From Atriophallophorus winterbourni (Eukaryota > Platyhelminthes > Trematoda > Plagiorchiida > Microphallidae), in NCBI GenBank assembly GCA_013407085.1, contig JACCGJ010023095.1, positions 34,817-98,816 of the forward strand: a stretch of 64,000 nucleotides of DNA, written 5' to 3'. Positions 41,101-47,334 of the stretch are shown piece by piece. The position numbers were made by a program, and so were the translations under genes. Each line of letters opens with the position of its first letter. Positions within the stretch are counted from its first letter, which is position 1. A model generated the notes under the pieces. The model saw only the letters and a list, made by a program, of their open reading frames with translations. It had not been told where the DNA came from and ran no database searches.

Positions 41101-42474
41101 TTTTTTCAACTCCAATTCTATGTCGCACGGATCTACGGTGCTATATTGATTTGCTTACGGCACTGAGATGCATGTGGAGGAGTAATAACTTCTAAGCCTG
41201 GACAATCTGACAGCATAATAACCTACACGCACTCGGTGACTGTGCGACACTTCGCCTGAACCCAGATTGGTAATTTCATACATGACTACTCTAAATGGAG
41301 CGCTAAATCCTTGATTAAAAAAAATTATGTCACACTCAACAAACAAAGTATACCACCATGGAAAGCGTCAGGTTACATAATGAGGCAAACCTAAGAAAAA
41401 TTGAGAGTATAACAGGAATATTGTTGCGGTTAGCCTCTGTCAGTCGATGCCCACCATGGATCTAAATCACAGGCATACATTCATATTATTTTTCGAAACA
41501 CCCAGCTTGACTATACAGCGCGATACGGGAGTTACAATCTCACTCAAAATGCTTATAGCTATGAGTAGGTCGATCAGAGACGTTTGCACGTTGTCGACGT
41601 GATCCCCGTTCAGCAGCCAGTTAACTTCTTCTGCATGAATATCATGCTTCACACTTGGTAAACGTTGAGAGTCAAACGTAAATTCTTCCCAGCTTGCAGG
41701 GTTATTGTCAATAACTGTCATATATCATTTAAATACGTCTTTGTACCGTCAACTCTCTGATATCAACTTTTCCCAAGAGTTGACCGTTTGGAATCCGACC
41801 GTTTACCATTCTATAAACATGAGCGAGCTAAGGCGAATGACGTTGCTGGAGTATAGTAAACAGGTTCAATAGACCAGATTTAGAAAGCATTTCAGCATTT
41901 ATTAAATTGTCCAATCATGATATGTTCAAGATAAGGCGGATGCTTCGTAAATAGCATTCAGTTTCCCTTCGTGTCTTGCGTGAATCGTCTAGGTCTCACT
42001 ACCGTAAAGTAACGCATTTAGCATGCACGCGATGTATACCAATATCTTCGACTAGACAGTCAACTTGCGGTTATCCTAGACACGGGAGTTCCAACGGTAC
42101 AAGATGGCAACCGCTCAGCCAACCCGATTATATATCTCCGTATTTAGCGAGAGGTTATCCGCAATGGGTGAAACAAGATATGTGAGATGATGTACTGTCT
42201 CAAGCTGACCGTTTTCAACAGTGATGATGGTATTCGAAGCAGTCCCTTGATCAAGGACTGGTTTTGTTCATGTTGATGGTCATTAAGGAGTAATTCATGA
42301 GGATTGTAAAGCATGATAAACATACATCAATTTCCGAACTGCGAGACTTCTTCGAGTGCGCAGCATACCACAGGCCAATTTCTTTGCCACTGAGGCCATC
42401 CGGAGGTTTCAATCTTGTACCTTTCCCTCGAAATCCTAGAAACAATTATTTATTTAAAAAATACCTCGACTCAT
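13927..42474 (-). CDS. DHX36: DHX36-like DEAH/RHA RNA helicase (20 exons)
   Basis: ATP-dependent helicase that in animals unwinds G-quadruplex DNA and RNA in nucleus and cytoplasm. Twenty coding exons join in phase to about 1,016 residues, close to the roughly 1,000 of vertebrate DHX36. In order they show: the DHX36-specific motif [14 protein letters not shown] (about residues 20-35), motif [10 protein letters not shown], Ia [57 protein letters not shown], the winged-helix/HA2 block with LGVHLAQLP and DPFEMPL, the OB-fold, and a tail with [14 protein letters not shown]2, DHX57 and DHX30 lack the N-terminal motif and match less well. The RGG-type N-terminus is reduced to MSRGFRGKG. Motif II is DEVH rather than DEIH. 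A 58-residue insertion sits near residue 623. Introns carry LINEs, SINE-like repeats and hammerhead elements. No exon has a stop or shift, so the gene looks functional. Confidence 0.92.
14443..17290 (-). pseudogene. CR1-like LINE, nearly complete endonuclease-reverse transcriptase
   Basis: The first frame (17,290-15,740) encodes an apurinic-type endonuclease with [44 protein letters not shown] and [11 protein letters not shown], then the linker to [12 protein letters not shown] single-base loss near 15,855 moves into the second frame (15,816-14,443). That frame has [66 protein letters not shown] and the catalytic [11 protein letters not shown], then the C-terminal WNSLP block and a stop at 14,443. 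All catalytic motifs are intact, so this is a young insertion in the last intron of the helicase gene, in the same orientation. ORF1 was not found. Confidence 0.9.
17291..18175. other. Rest of intron 19
   Basis: The minus-strand frame at 17,214-17,483 may be residual 5' sequence of the LINE. A small frame at 17,922-18,032 with a splice-like start was considered as a terminal exon and rejected. Nothing else recognised. Confidence 0.4.
18176..18250 (-). CDS. DHX36: DHX36-like exon 19
   Basis: CTCTTTTAG acceptor, 25 residues with [17 protein letters not shown] donor, phases 0/0. It matches the VDEWIVF segment at the end of the DHX36 OB-fold. Confidence 0.85.
19182..19259 (-). CDS. DHX36: DHX36-like exon 18
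   Basis: TTTCCAG acceptor, 26 residues with [23 protein letters not shown] donor, phases 0/0. It corresponds to the DHX36 segment around LYDCTEVSPYCLLFFGG in the OB-fold. Confidence 0.85.
19440..19510 (+). ncRNA. Decayed hammerhead-like motif
   Basis: Same element as at 26,684: GGATCCTGATCC, CTGTCC, a core mutated to CTGATTA, CACGAAACCGGTCGTGG. The core change and broken stems I and II make activity unlikely. It lies in intron 17, antisense to the gene. Confidence 0.6.
19683..19827 (-). CDS. DHX36: DHX36-like exon 17
   Basis: TTTCAG acceptor, enters in phase 2 and leaves in phase 0 at [23 protein letters not shown] and KTKTDGS match the OB-fold region with a PxWLVYxxKxKT pattern. Confidence 0.85.
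20175..20250 (-). CDS. DHX36: DHX36-like exon 16
   Basis: CCAATCAG acceptor, GTAGGT donor, phases 1 to 2. [20 protein letters not shown] matches the SDNEKIIKAVICAGLYPKVAKI block. Confidence 0.85.
20505..20560 (-). repeat. SINE-like family S fragment
   Basis: TGTATGATGTATGAAAGCAC and CAAGCCTGATCCAGGC, truncated after about 40 bp. It is in intron 15 of the helicase gene. Confidence 0.65.
20971..20981 (+). promoter_or_regulatory. Pol III internal promoter B box
   Basis: GGTTCGAATCC is an exact match to the B box consensus, flanked by complementary GGG and CCC as in a tRNA T stem. Confidence 0.75.
21002..21040 (+). ncRNA. Hammerhead ribozyme (minimal, SINE-encoded)
   Basis: Stem I CACTG (21,002-21,006) pairs with CAGTG (21,036-21,040). 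The core CTGATGA follows at 21,007. Stem II is GCT-CAAG-AGC, then GAAA at 21,024, then stem III AC-TCGA-GT and the GTC cleavage triplet ending at 21,035. Every conserved hammerhead core base is present. The very short stem III is typical of animal retroelement hammerheads, which often need a dimer for activity. Confidence 0.8.
21233..21332 (-). CDS. DHX36: DHX36-like exon 15
   Basis: TTTTTCAG acceptor, GTGAGC donor, phases 0 to 1. [19 protein letters not shown] matches the helical MLHNMKGQFAEHL segment. Confidence 0.85.
21599..22172 (-). mobile_element. Unit flanked by direct repeats with hammerhead-like cores
   Basis: A direct repeat of about 95 bp occurs at 21,599-21,693 and 22,076-22,172, offset 480. 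It runs CCCCACCCGCTACACTA through TGGCTATTTGTTCTCATCAG to CTTTGAAAAG. On the minus strand each holds CTGATGA and GAAA (GTAA in the left-to-right second copy) in hammerhead spacing. Stems I and II are weak. The 380 bp between contain CCTATATAAG and AATAAA on the plus strand, as in an LTR. It could be a retrozyme-like dimer or an element interrupted by a solo LTR. It is in intron 14. Confidence 0.55.
22340..22435 (+). repeat. Fragment of the hammerhead-bearing repeat
   Basis: GACAAGATTAG, CAGTTAGCCTTGACAGTGGA and AAATGAAGCTATAATT resemble 12,465-12,535. The hammerhead core itself has decayed. Confidence 0.5.
22457..22534 (-). CDS. DHX36: DHX36-like exon 14
   Basis: AACCAG acceptor, GTGAGT donor, phases 0/0, 26 residues. 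[16 protein letters not shown] matches the YCWEYFLSSNTLQ segment of the helicase-associated region. Confidence 0.82.
22535..23004. other. Intron 13
   Basis: No repeat or gene recognised. Confidence 0.6.
23005..23532 (-). CDS. DHX36: DHX36-like exon 13 (winged helix and HA2)
   Basis: CTACTAG acceptor, GTCAGT donor, phases 0/0, 176 residues. [12 protein letters not shown] and [12 protein letters not shown] form the winged helix. After a 58-residue Gln/Arg/Glu-rich insertion, [38 protein letters not shown] and [11 protein letters not shown] give the HA2 block. The insertion is absent in vertebrate DHX36 and has no stop or splice signals, so it is probably retained in the protein. Confidence 0.92.
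23533..25023. other. Intron 12
   Basis: About 1.5 kb, AT-rich. The minus-strand frame at 24,271-24,498 is unrecognised and has no supporting splice phase. No repeat identified. Confidence 0.5.
25024..25138 (-). CDS. DHX36: DHX36-like exon 12
   Basis: TTTACAG acceptor, GTAAAA donor, phases 2 to 0. Together with exon 11 it completes motif VI, then gives [10 protein letters not shown] and [15 protein letters not shown], matching the GHCYHLY and LPEILRTPLEELCLQ segments. Confidence 0.9.
25622..25765 (-). CDS. DHX36: DHX36-like exon 11 (motifs V and VI)
   Basis: CCACAG acceptor, GTGAGT donor, phases 2 to 2. [16 protein letters not shown] and [12 protein letters not shown] are the diagnostic DEAH/RHA motif V to VI region, including the arginine finger residues. 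Confidence 0.93.
26684..26725 (+). ncRNA. Hammerhead ribozyme (type I, short stem III)
   Basis: Stem I CCCTAC (26,684) pairs with GTGGGG (26,720-26,725). CTGATGA follows at 26,690. Stem II is GTGC-AAACA-GCAC, perfectly paired. GAAA is at 26,710, stem III is AC-CG-GT, and the cleavage triplet GTC ends at 26,719. All core bases are intact. It lies 50 bp inside intron 10, antisense to the helicase gene. The relative at 12,424 has a T-A in place of one C-G pair of stem I, a compensatory change. Confidence 0.85.
26776..26960 (-). CDS. DHX36: DHX36-like exon 10 (motif V)
   Basis: AAACAG acceptor, GTTTGT donor, phases 0 to 2. [41 protein letters not shown] match the second RecA-like domain. Confidence 0.93.
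27186..27310 (+). repeat. Repeat family H, copy 1
   Basis: Similar to 39,430-39,570: ACATGCATTCAAACAAGTTT, GTAGAGCAACATTCAGCACG and CATAACAAGCTTTTCTCG have near matches there. Both lie in helicase introns. Unknown family. Confidence 0.6.
27335..27645 (-). pseudogene. RTE-like LINE, C-terminal fragment
   Basis: The minus strand encodes [30 protein letters not shown] and [12 protein letters not shown]. This is a C-terminal tail common in animal endonuclease-reverse transcriptases, of a different subfamily from the CKRCGRDC type. It is a 5'-truncated insertion in intron 9. Confidence 0.75.
28018..28225 (+). repeat. SINE-like family S copy
   Basis: Runs from GCACGGATGTACAATCATGC to CATATTATGGC with moderate divergence. 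In intron 9. Confidence 0.72.
28226..29946. other. Intron 9, remainder
   Basis: AT-rich. The minus-strand frame at 28,868-29,320 (150 codons) shows no known domain and no usable splice phase. Probably non-coding. Confidence 0.5.
29947..30088 (-). CDS. DHX36: DHX36-like exon 9 (motif IV)
   Basis: TTTTTAG acceptor, GTAAGT donor, phases 2 to 0. [20 protein letters not shown] and VFVPGAS match DLNLIVALIRYIV and ILVFLPGW. Confidence 0.92.
30180..30318 (-). CDS. DHX36: DHX36-like exon 8 (inter-domain linker)
   Basis: CATCCTCAG acceptor, GTATAT donor, phases 1 to 2. [31 protein letters not shown]. It links the two RecA-like domains; this region is variable in the family. The phase fit with exon 9 is exact. 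Confidence 0.78.
31088..31412 (+). repeat. Repeat family G, copy 2
   Basis: Second copy of 10,780-11,100 in the same orientation, ending CACATCCGCCG. Located in intron 7. Confidence 0.75.
31498..31544 (-). CDS. DHX36: Tentative DHX36-like exon 7
   Basis: A 47-nt exon is needed to change phase 2 to phase 1 between exons 6 and 8. CACGTTAG acceptor and [13 protein letters not shown] fit the phase, but the GTGGTG donor is weak. A longer frame here ([15 protein letters not shown]) does not fit the phase. Boundaries uncertain. Confidence 0.35.
32011..32092 (-). CDS. DHX36: DHX36-like exon 6
   Basis: CATTCTAG acceptor, GTAAGT donor, phases 1 to 2. [19 protein letters not shown] matches the IPGFTFPVVEYLLEDV segment. 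Confidence 0.9.
32093..32720. other. Part of intron 5
   Basis: AT-rich, nothing recognised. Confidence 0.5.
32722..32860 (-). repeat. SINE-like family S fragment plus TA tract
   Basis: GTGATCCAGGCAAAG, CAGCTGCACGTGGGATAAGA and CATGCCTAGACAGATG match family S. A TA microsatellite (32,834-32,856) follows. Confidence 0.65.
33100..33890 (+). mobile_element. Probable 5' untranslated part of the RTE LINE
   Basis: GC-richer than the surrounding intron and directly upstream of the endonuclease frame. The exact element start is not defined; no target duplication was found by eye. Confidence 0.5.
33891..36925 (+). pseudogene. RTE LINE, almost full length, decayed
   Basis: Endonuclease: [15 protein letters not shown], then [37 protein letters not shown] and KHWNQLD, interrupted by stops near 34,074 and 34,277 and by a shift near 34,540. 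Pre-[22 protein letters not shown] and [15 protein letters not shown]. Reverse transcriptase: [18 protein letters not shown]-like segment, and the catalytic [17 protein letters not shown] near 35,980. C-terminus: [32 protein letters not shown] and the finger, ending in GGAGGCCAACAACAA at 36,915. At least six frame breaks. Inserted in intron 5 of the helicase gene in the opposite orientation. It gives the reference layout for the fragments elsewhere in the window. Confidence 0.88.
37134..37290 (-). CDS. DHX36: DHX36-like exon 5 (motifs II and III)
   Basis: CTAAATAG acceptor, GTTAGT donor, phases 0 to 1. [20 protein letters not shown] carries motif II as DEVH, and [15 protein letters not shown] carries motif III. 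The acceptor at 37,291 gives the correct join [12 protein letters not shown]; a later CAG would break the frame. Confidence 0.92.
37395..37615 (-). repeat. SINE-like family S copy
   Basis: ATGAAATCACAATCCTGATC, GTGCCGCACGTTCAAAGACTG and AAGTACTGCACGACA. In intron 4, about 100 bp from exon 5. Confidence 0.7.
37616..38463. other. Intron 4, remainder
   Basis: AT-rich, no feature recognised. Confidence 0.5.
38464..38796 (-). CDS. DHX36: DHX36-like exon 4 (Walker A)
   Basis: TTTCCAG acceptor, GTTGTT donor, phases 0/0, 111 residues. [20 protein letters not shown] is motif [21 protein letters not shown] is Ia, and [18 protein letters not shown] is Ib. The LQWLQSDP string is shared with DHX36 rather than other DEAH helicases. 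Confidence 0.94.
39430..39570 (+). repeat. Repeat family H, copy 2
   Basis: Related to 27,186-27,310; shared segments include CATAATAAGCTTTTCTCGCC and AGAGCGACATCAGCACGACA. In intron 3. Confidence 0.55.
39590..39940 (-). repeat. Degraded SINE-like family S copies
   Basis: Two weak matches (39,590-39,790 and 39,855-39,935) to the CACAGTCA...TGCACGTGGG...AGATATG part of family S. Confidence 0.45.
39941..40743. other. Intron 3, remainder
   Basis: No feature recognised. Confidence 0.45.
40744..41034 (-). CDS. DHX36: DHX36-like exon 3
   Basis: TTCGCCAG acceptor, GTAATG donor, phases 0/0, 97 residues. [29 protein letters not shown] and [15 protein letters not shown]. The last matches the FREKLPSYGM segment that precedes motif I in DHX36. 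Confidence 0.88.
41185..41290 (+). repeat. SINE-like family S fragment
   Basis: GTGACTGTGCGACACTTCGC, CTGAACCCAGATTGG, ending in TTTCATACATGA. In intron 2. Confidence 0.6.
41415..42285 (-). pseudogene. RTE LINE, 3' fragment, decayed
   Basis: Minus strand: RT end (tail of the FLGSTI-like segment near 42,200, KTKMM-like segment), then the WLGHVYR region, [12 protein letters not shown] and the untranslated tail ending at CATCGACTGACAGAGGC near 41,425. Many stops. It is 5'-truncated and starts about 40 bp from the exon 2 donor, in the same orientation as the helicase gene. Confidence 0.75.
42326..42435 (-). CDS. DHX36: DHX36-like exon 2 (DHX36-specific motif)
   Basis: TTTCTAG acceptor, GTATGT donor, phases 1 to 0. 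[20 protein letters not shown] continues with [12 protein letters not shown]. This matches the HLKGREIGMWYAKKQG motif that DHX36 uses to clamp the terminal G-tetrad of a G-quadruplex. Its presence is what identifies the gene as DHX36 rather than a relative. Confidence 0.92.
42465..42474 (-). CDS. DHX36: DHX36-like exon 1 with start codon
   Basis: ATGAGTCGAG then GTATTT, phase 1, followed by a 29-base intron. Joining gives MSRGFRGKG, in frame with exon 2. Reading through the micro-intron meets a stop at once, so splicing is required if this start is used. Very small 5' introns are known in trematode genes. Confidence 0.72.
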
Positions 42475-43265
42475 TCCAACAGATAAATACAAACTTCTGT
42501 GTCTTGAACTACTCCAATTCAAGAAAAGGCGCCGGGAAATCTAACAAATAAAGAAATTGAAAATTGATGAAATGTTGTATAGAAAAAGAATGTTGAAGAC
42601 AAAATAACTATCATTCAGACAGCATTCAACCGGCACATATTCGAGCTTGTATTCAGGGTAGTATATACAGCTGCTCGTTGTTTCGCATTGATGGCAAGTT
42701 AAAGTATTCAAGCATCATACCAAGATATCTACAAGCACTAAGCCGACATATACAAGGTAATCTCCTTGGAGTTGAATAGATAGCATTCATGAAGTAATAA
42801 GTCTGGGGTTAACTAGTGCTGTACAACCATGAATAACACACGGGCTGAGATATCATCAGGTTCTACAGGCATAGAAAAATAATAAATTTATTATACCAGA
42901 ATACAGCGTTTACTCTCATGCGGTTTATTACCAATGCATTCATAAGCAGTTTTCGGTGTATATTATTTTAACTCTGTGAATTTGCAGCGTATCACCTTGT
43001 TAAATTTTATTCTTAACTCTTACCTTAAATTTTCCTCGATAGAATTTATGCCAGATTTTTAGAGATTGAAGAAATATGCCGTCTTCCTCTGCTATCTTGG
43101 ATTATTCTTATCATTGATAAGATGTTTATTGCAATTTATCAGAATAGAAATGACACGAATGAACCAAATACGAATAATGCTAAAAGTTAACGAGATATAA
43201 ACTTTTATAAATTAATAACACAATCGAAATAAACAAAGAATATCAATTCATTTTTCATGTGTGCA
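42475..43265. other. Upstream region of the helicase gene
   Basis: Would include the 5' untranslated region and promoter. No TATA box in a convincing position. A faint family S fragment is at 42,808-42,880. No gene on the plus strand. Confidence 0.4.
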
Positions 43266-43269
43266 TATT

Positions 43270-43432
43270 GTATGTATGTATGAAATCACAAGCCTGACCC
43301 AGGTTAGGTGCAGCACAGTCAAAGACTGCACGTGGGCTAAAATACTGTCATGTTGCCCGGGCCAGGTCACCGCACAAAAGTGCTGCACAATTGCACATCC
43401 ATGCAAAATATGCACATAAACTCAGCTTTGAA
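43270..43432 (-). repeat. SINE-like family S copy, cut by an RTE insertion
   Basis: ATGTATGAAATCACAAGCCT, GCAGCACAGTCAAAGACTGC and TGCACAATTGCACATCC with a (TGTA)n tail. The RTE 3' end abuts its far end. Confidence 0.75.
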
Positions 43433-44550
43433 TGTTGTTGGCCTAATTCAGTCGATGTCGACCATGGATGTACATCATAATCGCATGATTTTGTTTCATG
43501 TTCCAAAGCTTTTCGAATGGCTAAACAGTCTGATTCGGGAGGAACAATCTCTCCCGCAGCGCTTGCAGCGATAATCAGAACTCGGTTGTAGGGCGTCAGT
43601 TGCACGCCGGCGGAGTGATCTGCGTTCAGCAGCCAAAAGCTGTATCTGCTCCTCCCCAGTTTTCAGACGACGCTTTACACAGTGCCTATAATGTGAGCGG
43701 TCAAGAGCAAGTTCTTCCCAATTCGTGGGGTCAATGCCAAGAGCTTTCATATCTCTTTTGCAAATGCGGTTTGTCGAGGCGTCAAACAAGGGTGTGTTCT
43801 TGCTCCCACGCTGTTCGGCATTTTTGTGCTCTGCTTCTGAAGCAAGATTTTAAGATGAGGACAGAAGGCACGAGTAGCGATGGCAAGCTTTTTAACCTGA
43901 ACCGGTTGAGAGCACAAACCAAAGCACGGGATGTGCTAATCCGTGACCTGCTGTTTGCCGACGATGCAGCCTTTATTGCTCATTCCCAAGAGAACCTCCA
44001 TTCGCTAATGGACTGTTTTTCGTCGGCATGTAAAGACTTTGGGCTAACAATCTGCATGACCAAAGTCCTTTGCCAAGGGACTTTATCGCCTCCAATCATC
44101 ACTGTTAGAAACTGTCAGCTTGAACCAATACATCATTTCACATATCTTGGTTCAACCATTGCGGATAACCTCTTGCTAGACACGGATATTGATAAGCGGA
44201 TTGGCAGAGCAGTGTCATTTTGTCCCGATTGAACTTTCGTGTTTGGGGTAACCGCAAGTTGACTGTAAAGACAAAGATGATGGTATACAGCGCGGGCGTA
44301 CTAAATGATTTACTGTACGGCAGTGAAACCTGGACCACCCACGCAAGACACGAACGGAAGCTGAATGCTTTCCATCTACGAAGCATCCGTCGTATCTTGA
44401 ACATATTGCGGATGAACAGAATGACTAATGCTGAAGTGCTCTCAAAAGCTGGTCTACAGAGCATGTTCTTCCTATTACGACAACGCCGCCTGCGGTGGCT
44501 TGGTCGTGTCTACAGAATGGAAAATGGTCGTATTTCGAAAGAATATACAC
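43433..44550 (-). pseudogene. RTE LINE with 5' inversion (twin priming)
   Basis: The minus strand from about 43,775 to 43,433 encodes ICKRDMKALGIDPTNWEEL to the finger and 3' tail. The plus strand from about 43,775 to 44,550 encodes [52 protein letters not shown] and LRWLGRVYRMENGRISK. Comparison with the intact order at 33.9-36.9 kb shows that the plus part is what precedes the minus part in one element, with only about 75 bp missing. This is the signature of a single insertion whose 5' portion was inverted during target-primed reverse transcription. Confidence 0.85.
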
Positions 44551-45142
44551 TGCAAATTAACTGTTTCAAATCGCGATCTACGAATAAACAATAGAAAAAT
44601 TGCACTATATTTAGGCTGCTTGTAAACAAGAATTAAGCAAGTATCTCGACTAGTAAACAGATCAACCCTGCTTGTGCTCCAAAGGTAGCGATTCCGAAAT
44701 TTTGAGTGTAGTAAAAAACAGGAAATAGTGTTAATGAGGTATATGTTTCCTGAAAATGAGTGTTTTCATGGAAATGAGAATCGATGAGTCTTCTTAAAAG
44801 ATGCGAAAGAAAAGGCTTCAAAAAGAGCCTTCTGCTGATTACACACTATCGCGGCGAAAAAGCGACGAAAACTTTCATGTCTGCTCCATTGATGCAACAA
44901 TTTGAGCTTATATAGTGGACCAAAAACATAATTCTGCACTACATGGGTTCTCTGAGAGGGAATGTATAGGGAGTTACACGAGTGGGACGGGTTGGTCAAG
45001 ATCCGGTAGGTAAGATGTCACTGTGATGAAGTCGATAGGCAGGGTAGAATATATCTACACCGGCCCTCTTATCGTGGTGTGCATACCACTGACAAAATTT
45101 GTCGTACGCCGGTGGGCTCTTTGCGAAGTCAAAGCTATTAAG
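44551..45142. other. No gene recognised
   Basis: Short open frames on both strands without domains. Possible remnant of the RTE target site at the left end. Confidence 0.4.
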
Positions 45143-45332
45143 CCTGTGCTGTGCATTCCAAATGTGAGCTGCGTGCTGAAACAGGCTGGAGTCTCACCGC
45201 CATTTCTATTTTCATTCTCATATGTCTAGACCTGGGAAAACCTGACAGTATCTTAGCGCATGTGCAGTCTCCGACTGTGCGGCACATTGCCTGGATCAGG
45301 CTTGTGCTTTCATACCATACCATACCATACAA
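45143..45332 (+). repeat. SINE-like family S copy
   Basis: GTGAGCTGCGTGCTGAAACA to a tail of four CATAC units. It has inserted into the LINE fragment at its right. Confidence 0.8.
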
Positions 45333-45876
45333 CGTTGGAAATACGTGGCAAGTAGATGAGATATGTGCAATGCGGCTACTTTCAGGATTTTAGGGTGGAT
45401 GCCGTCGAGTCCTGGTGGAGAGTAATGCCGTAGACATGAAATCTTCTTGTGTACCGCATCAGGCGTAAACATTATTTCCGGCATTTCCTGTACGTCATGT
45501 GAGGGAGAAGAAAAATGGGAGGAGTTTGTAGGATAAATAGGGTTGAAAATTGGGGCTTAGTGCTCAGACAAAAGGTTTACAGCTTCCGAGGGGGTCGATG
45601 TGAGACAGTTTGCGCTGACTAGGAAGGGAATTCCAAGTTTAACTACCCGTCTCTGATTTACAAATTCGAACAAACTTTTTGGGTTTTCCAAAAACTTGTT
45701 GCAGATGTGCATTTCATGCTGACATTTGTCTTGGCGGCTGAGATATGTGCAACGATTTCGCAATGACTTATAAATTTCCCAGTCAGTTCGATTTCATCCT
45801 GTCCAGTAACACCGCCATACCAAGTTTCGCTGTGCTATGGCTTTGCGTGTTCGACTGCGAAGGAATGATCTGGGGT
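45333..45876 (-). pseudogene. CR1-like LINE, linker to RT fragment
   Basis: Minus strand: SRQDKCQHEMHICNKFLENP, SLFEFVNQRR, then SEAVNLLSEH, and SPPGLDGIHPKILKVAAL (the SPGPDGIHPRIL segment that starts the RT region). Two frames with a stop between. Truncated by the family S insertion. Confidence 0.75.
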
Positions 45877-45877
45877 T

Positions 45878-46050
45878 CTGTTGTGTATTCTTACATGCTT
45901 ACATTATTGTAATTCGCATTCTATTCTATCTATCTATACTAACTATTCAATTGTTCGTTGTTTTAGCTTTTCTGATGAATAAAGCCTAAATCAAGGCAAC
46001 TCTCCACTTCTCAATCATTCTGAAACTCACACGTTTGTTTAGAACATTAC
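45878..46050 (+). repeat. Probable 5' LTR of Gypsy element 1
   Basis: Starts TGTTGTGTATTCTTAC, contains the AATAAA polyadenylation signal at about 45,979, and ends GAACATTACA. Gag begins 26 bases downstream. No matching 3' LTR was found, so the boundaries rest on TG...CA and context. Confidence 0.5.
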
Positions 46051-46075
46051 AATTTATTCATCAGAAGATTTTTCA

Positions 46076-47330
46076 ATGGATCGATTTCTCCGTCCCGAAC
46101 TCCTCAACACTGATGCCAGTTCACCTTCTGCTGCAAAAGAGTGGGCTCATTGGTTCGCTACATTTTCAAATTTCCTCACTTCAATCAAAACTCATAAGCC
46201 AGACAAGTTGAAAACTCTGATTAACTATGTTTCTCCATCTGTTTTTGATCATATTATCGATCGCACAAATTATGAATCTGCTGTCACAACTTTACAAAGT
46301 ATCTATGACAAATCTAAAAATGAAATATTCGCTCGTCATATGCCAGCTACTTGCAAACAGGATGCCAATCAAAATCTAGACGAATTTCTACACAAACTCA
46401 GAAGTCTCGCTTGTGATTGTAGTTTCAAATCAGTGACTGCTAAGAGGAATTAAGATGACGCTGTTCGTGATGCATTTATTTCCGGTATTACTTCCCATGG
46501 CATCCGTCAACGTCTTCTCGGAAATACATCACTTGATCTTGAACTTGTATTTCAGCAAGGGCGTTCACTTGATCTAGCGCATCAACAATCACAATCATCA
46601 TCATCAAAGACAAATTTCAGACGTATCTGCTGAATTTCAAACCCGACACCTAAAGATCCAGAACCCGAGAAACCTGGTATTGCTTCTATGAAGACCGATA
46701 AATGTTATTTCTGTGGATTTGATAGACACCCGCGATACCGTTGCCCTGCACGGGATTCTCTCTGTAAAGGCTGTGACAAGAAAGGACGTTATCATAAAGT
46801 TTGTCGTTCTGGTAAATCAGCTACCGCGTGTATTTCTCAGCTTACTTCATCCATCACGATAGCTTCAATCCGAAGTAGCTTATCAAGCGCTATTGCACAT
46901 ATTACTGTGAATGACCGTAGTCTGAAAGCATTAATTGATACTGGAAGTTCTGAGAGCTATGTTGCTTCATCTATCGTTTCCAAGTTTAACTGGAAAGTAT
47001 TTGAGTCACACAATCAGATTTCAACTGCCAATACACATTTGACCGCATTCACAGGTCATTGTTTTGTCACGATCAATTATAATGGTCTGTCTTATCCGCA
47101 TATCAAACCATCCGTGTTACGAAATCTTTGTTCCGATGTATTACTCAGTCATGACTTCTTACGACTGCATCATTTAGTTGAAATCCCCTTTAACGGCTCG
47201 AAACCATCATTTAATGTATGTGGCCTTCTTGCTGCTTATATTAAATCACCATCTATTTTTGGCGATGAACCGTCACAGTTCAAATCAATTGCTACGAAAT
47301 CCCGCTGTTACTCTCATAACGACGAAAAGT
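46076..47330 (+). pseudogene. Gypsy retrotransposon gag and protease
   Basis: Gag (46,076-46,453 and on past a stop): EWAHWFATFSNFLTS, then a nucleic-acid-binding part with a classic knuckle CYFCGFDRHPRYRC (CX2CX4HX4C) and a second, damaged one (CKGCDKKGRYHKVC). Protease: LKALIDTGSSESYVASSI, the aspartic protease active site. The RT start is ATKSRCYSHNDEKFIE, where the element breaks off at 47,335 against a CR1-like sequence. A CsRn1/Kabuki-like clade is likely from the gag style but not certain. Confidence 0.82.
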
Positions 47331-47334
47331 TCAT

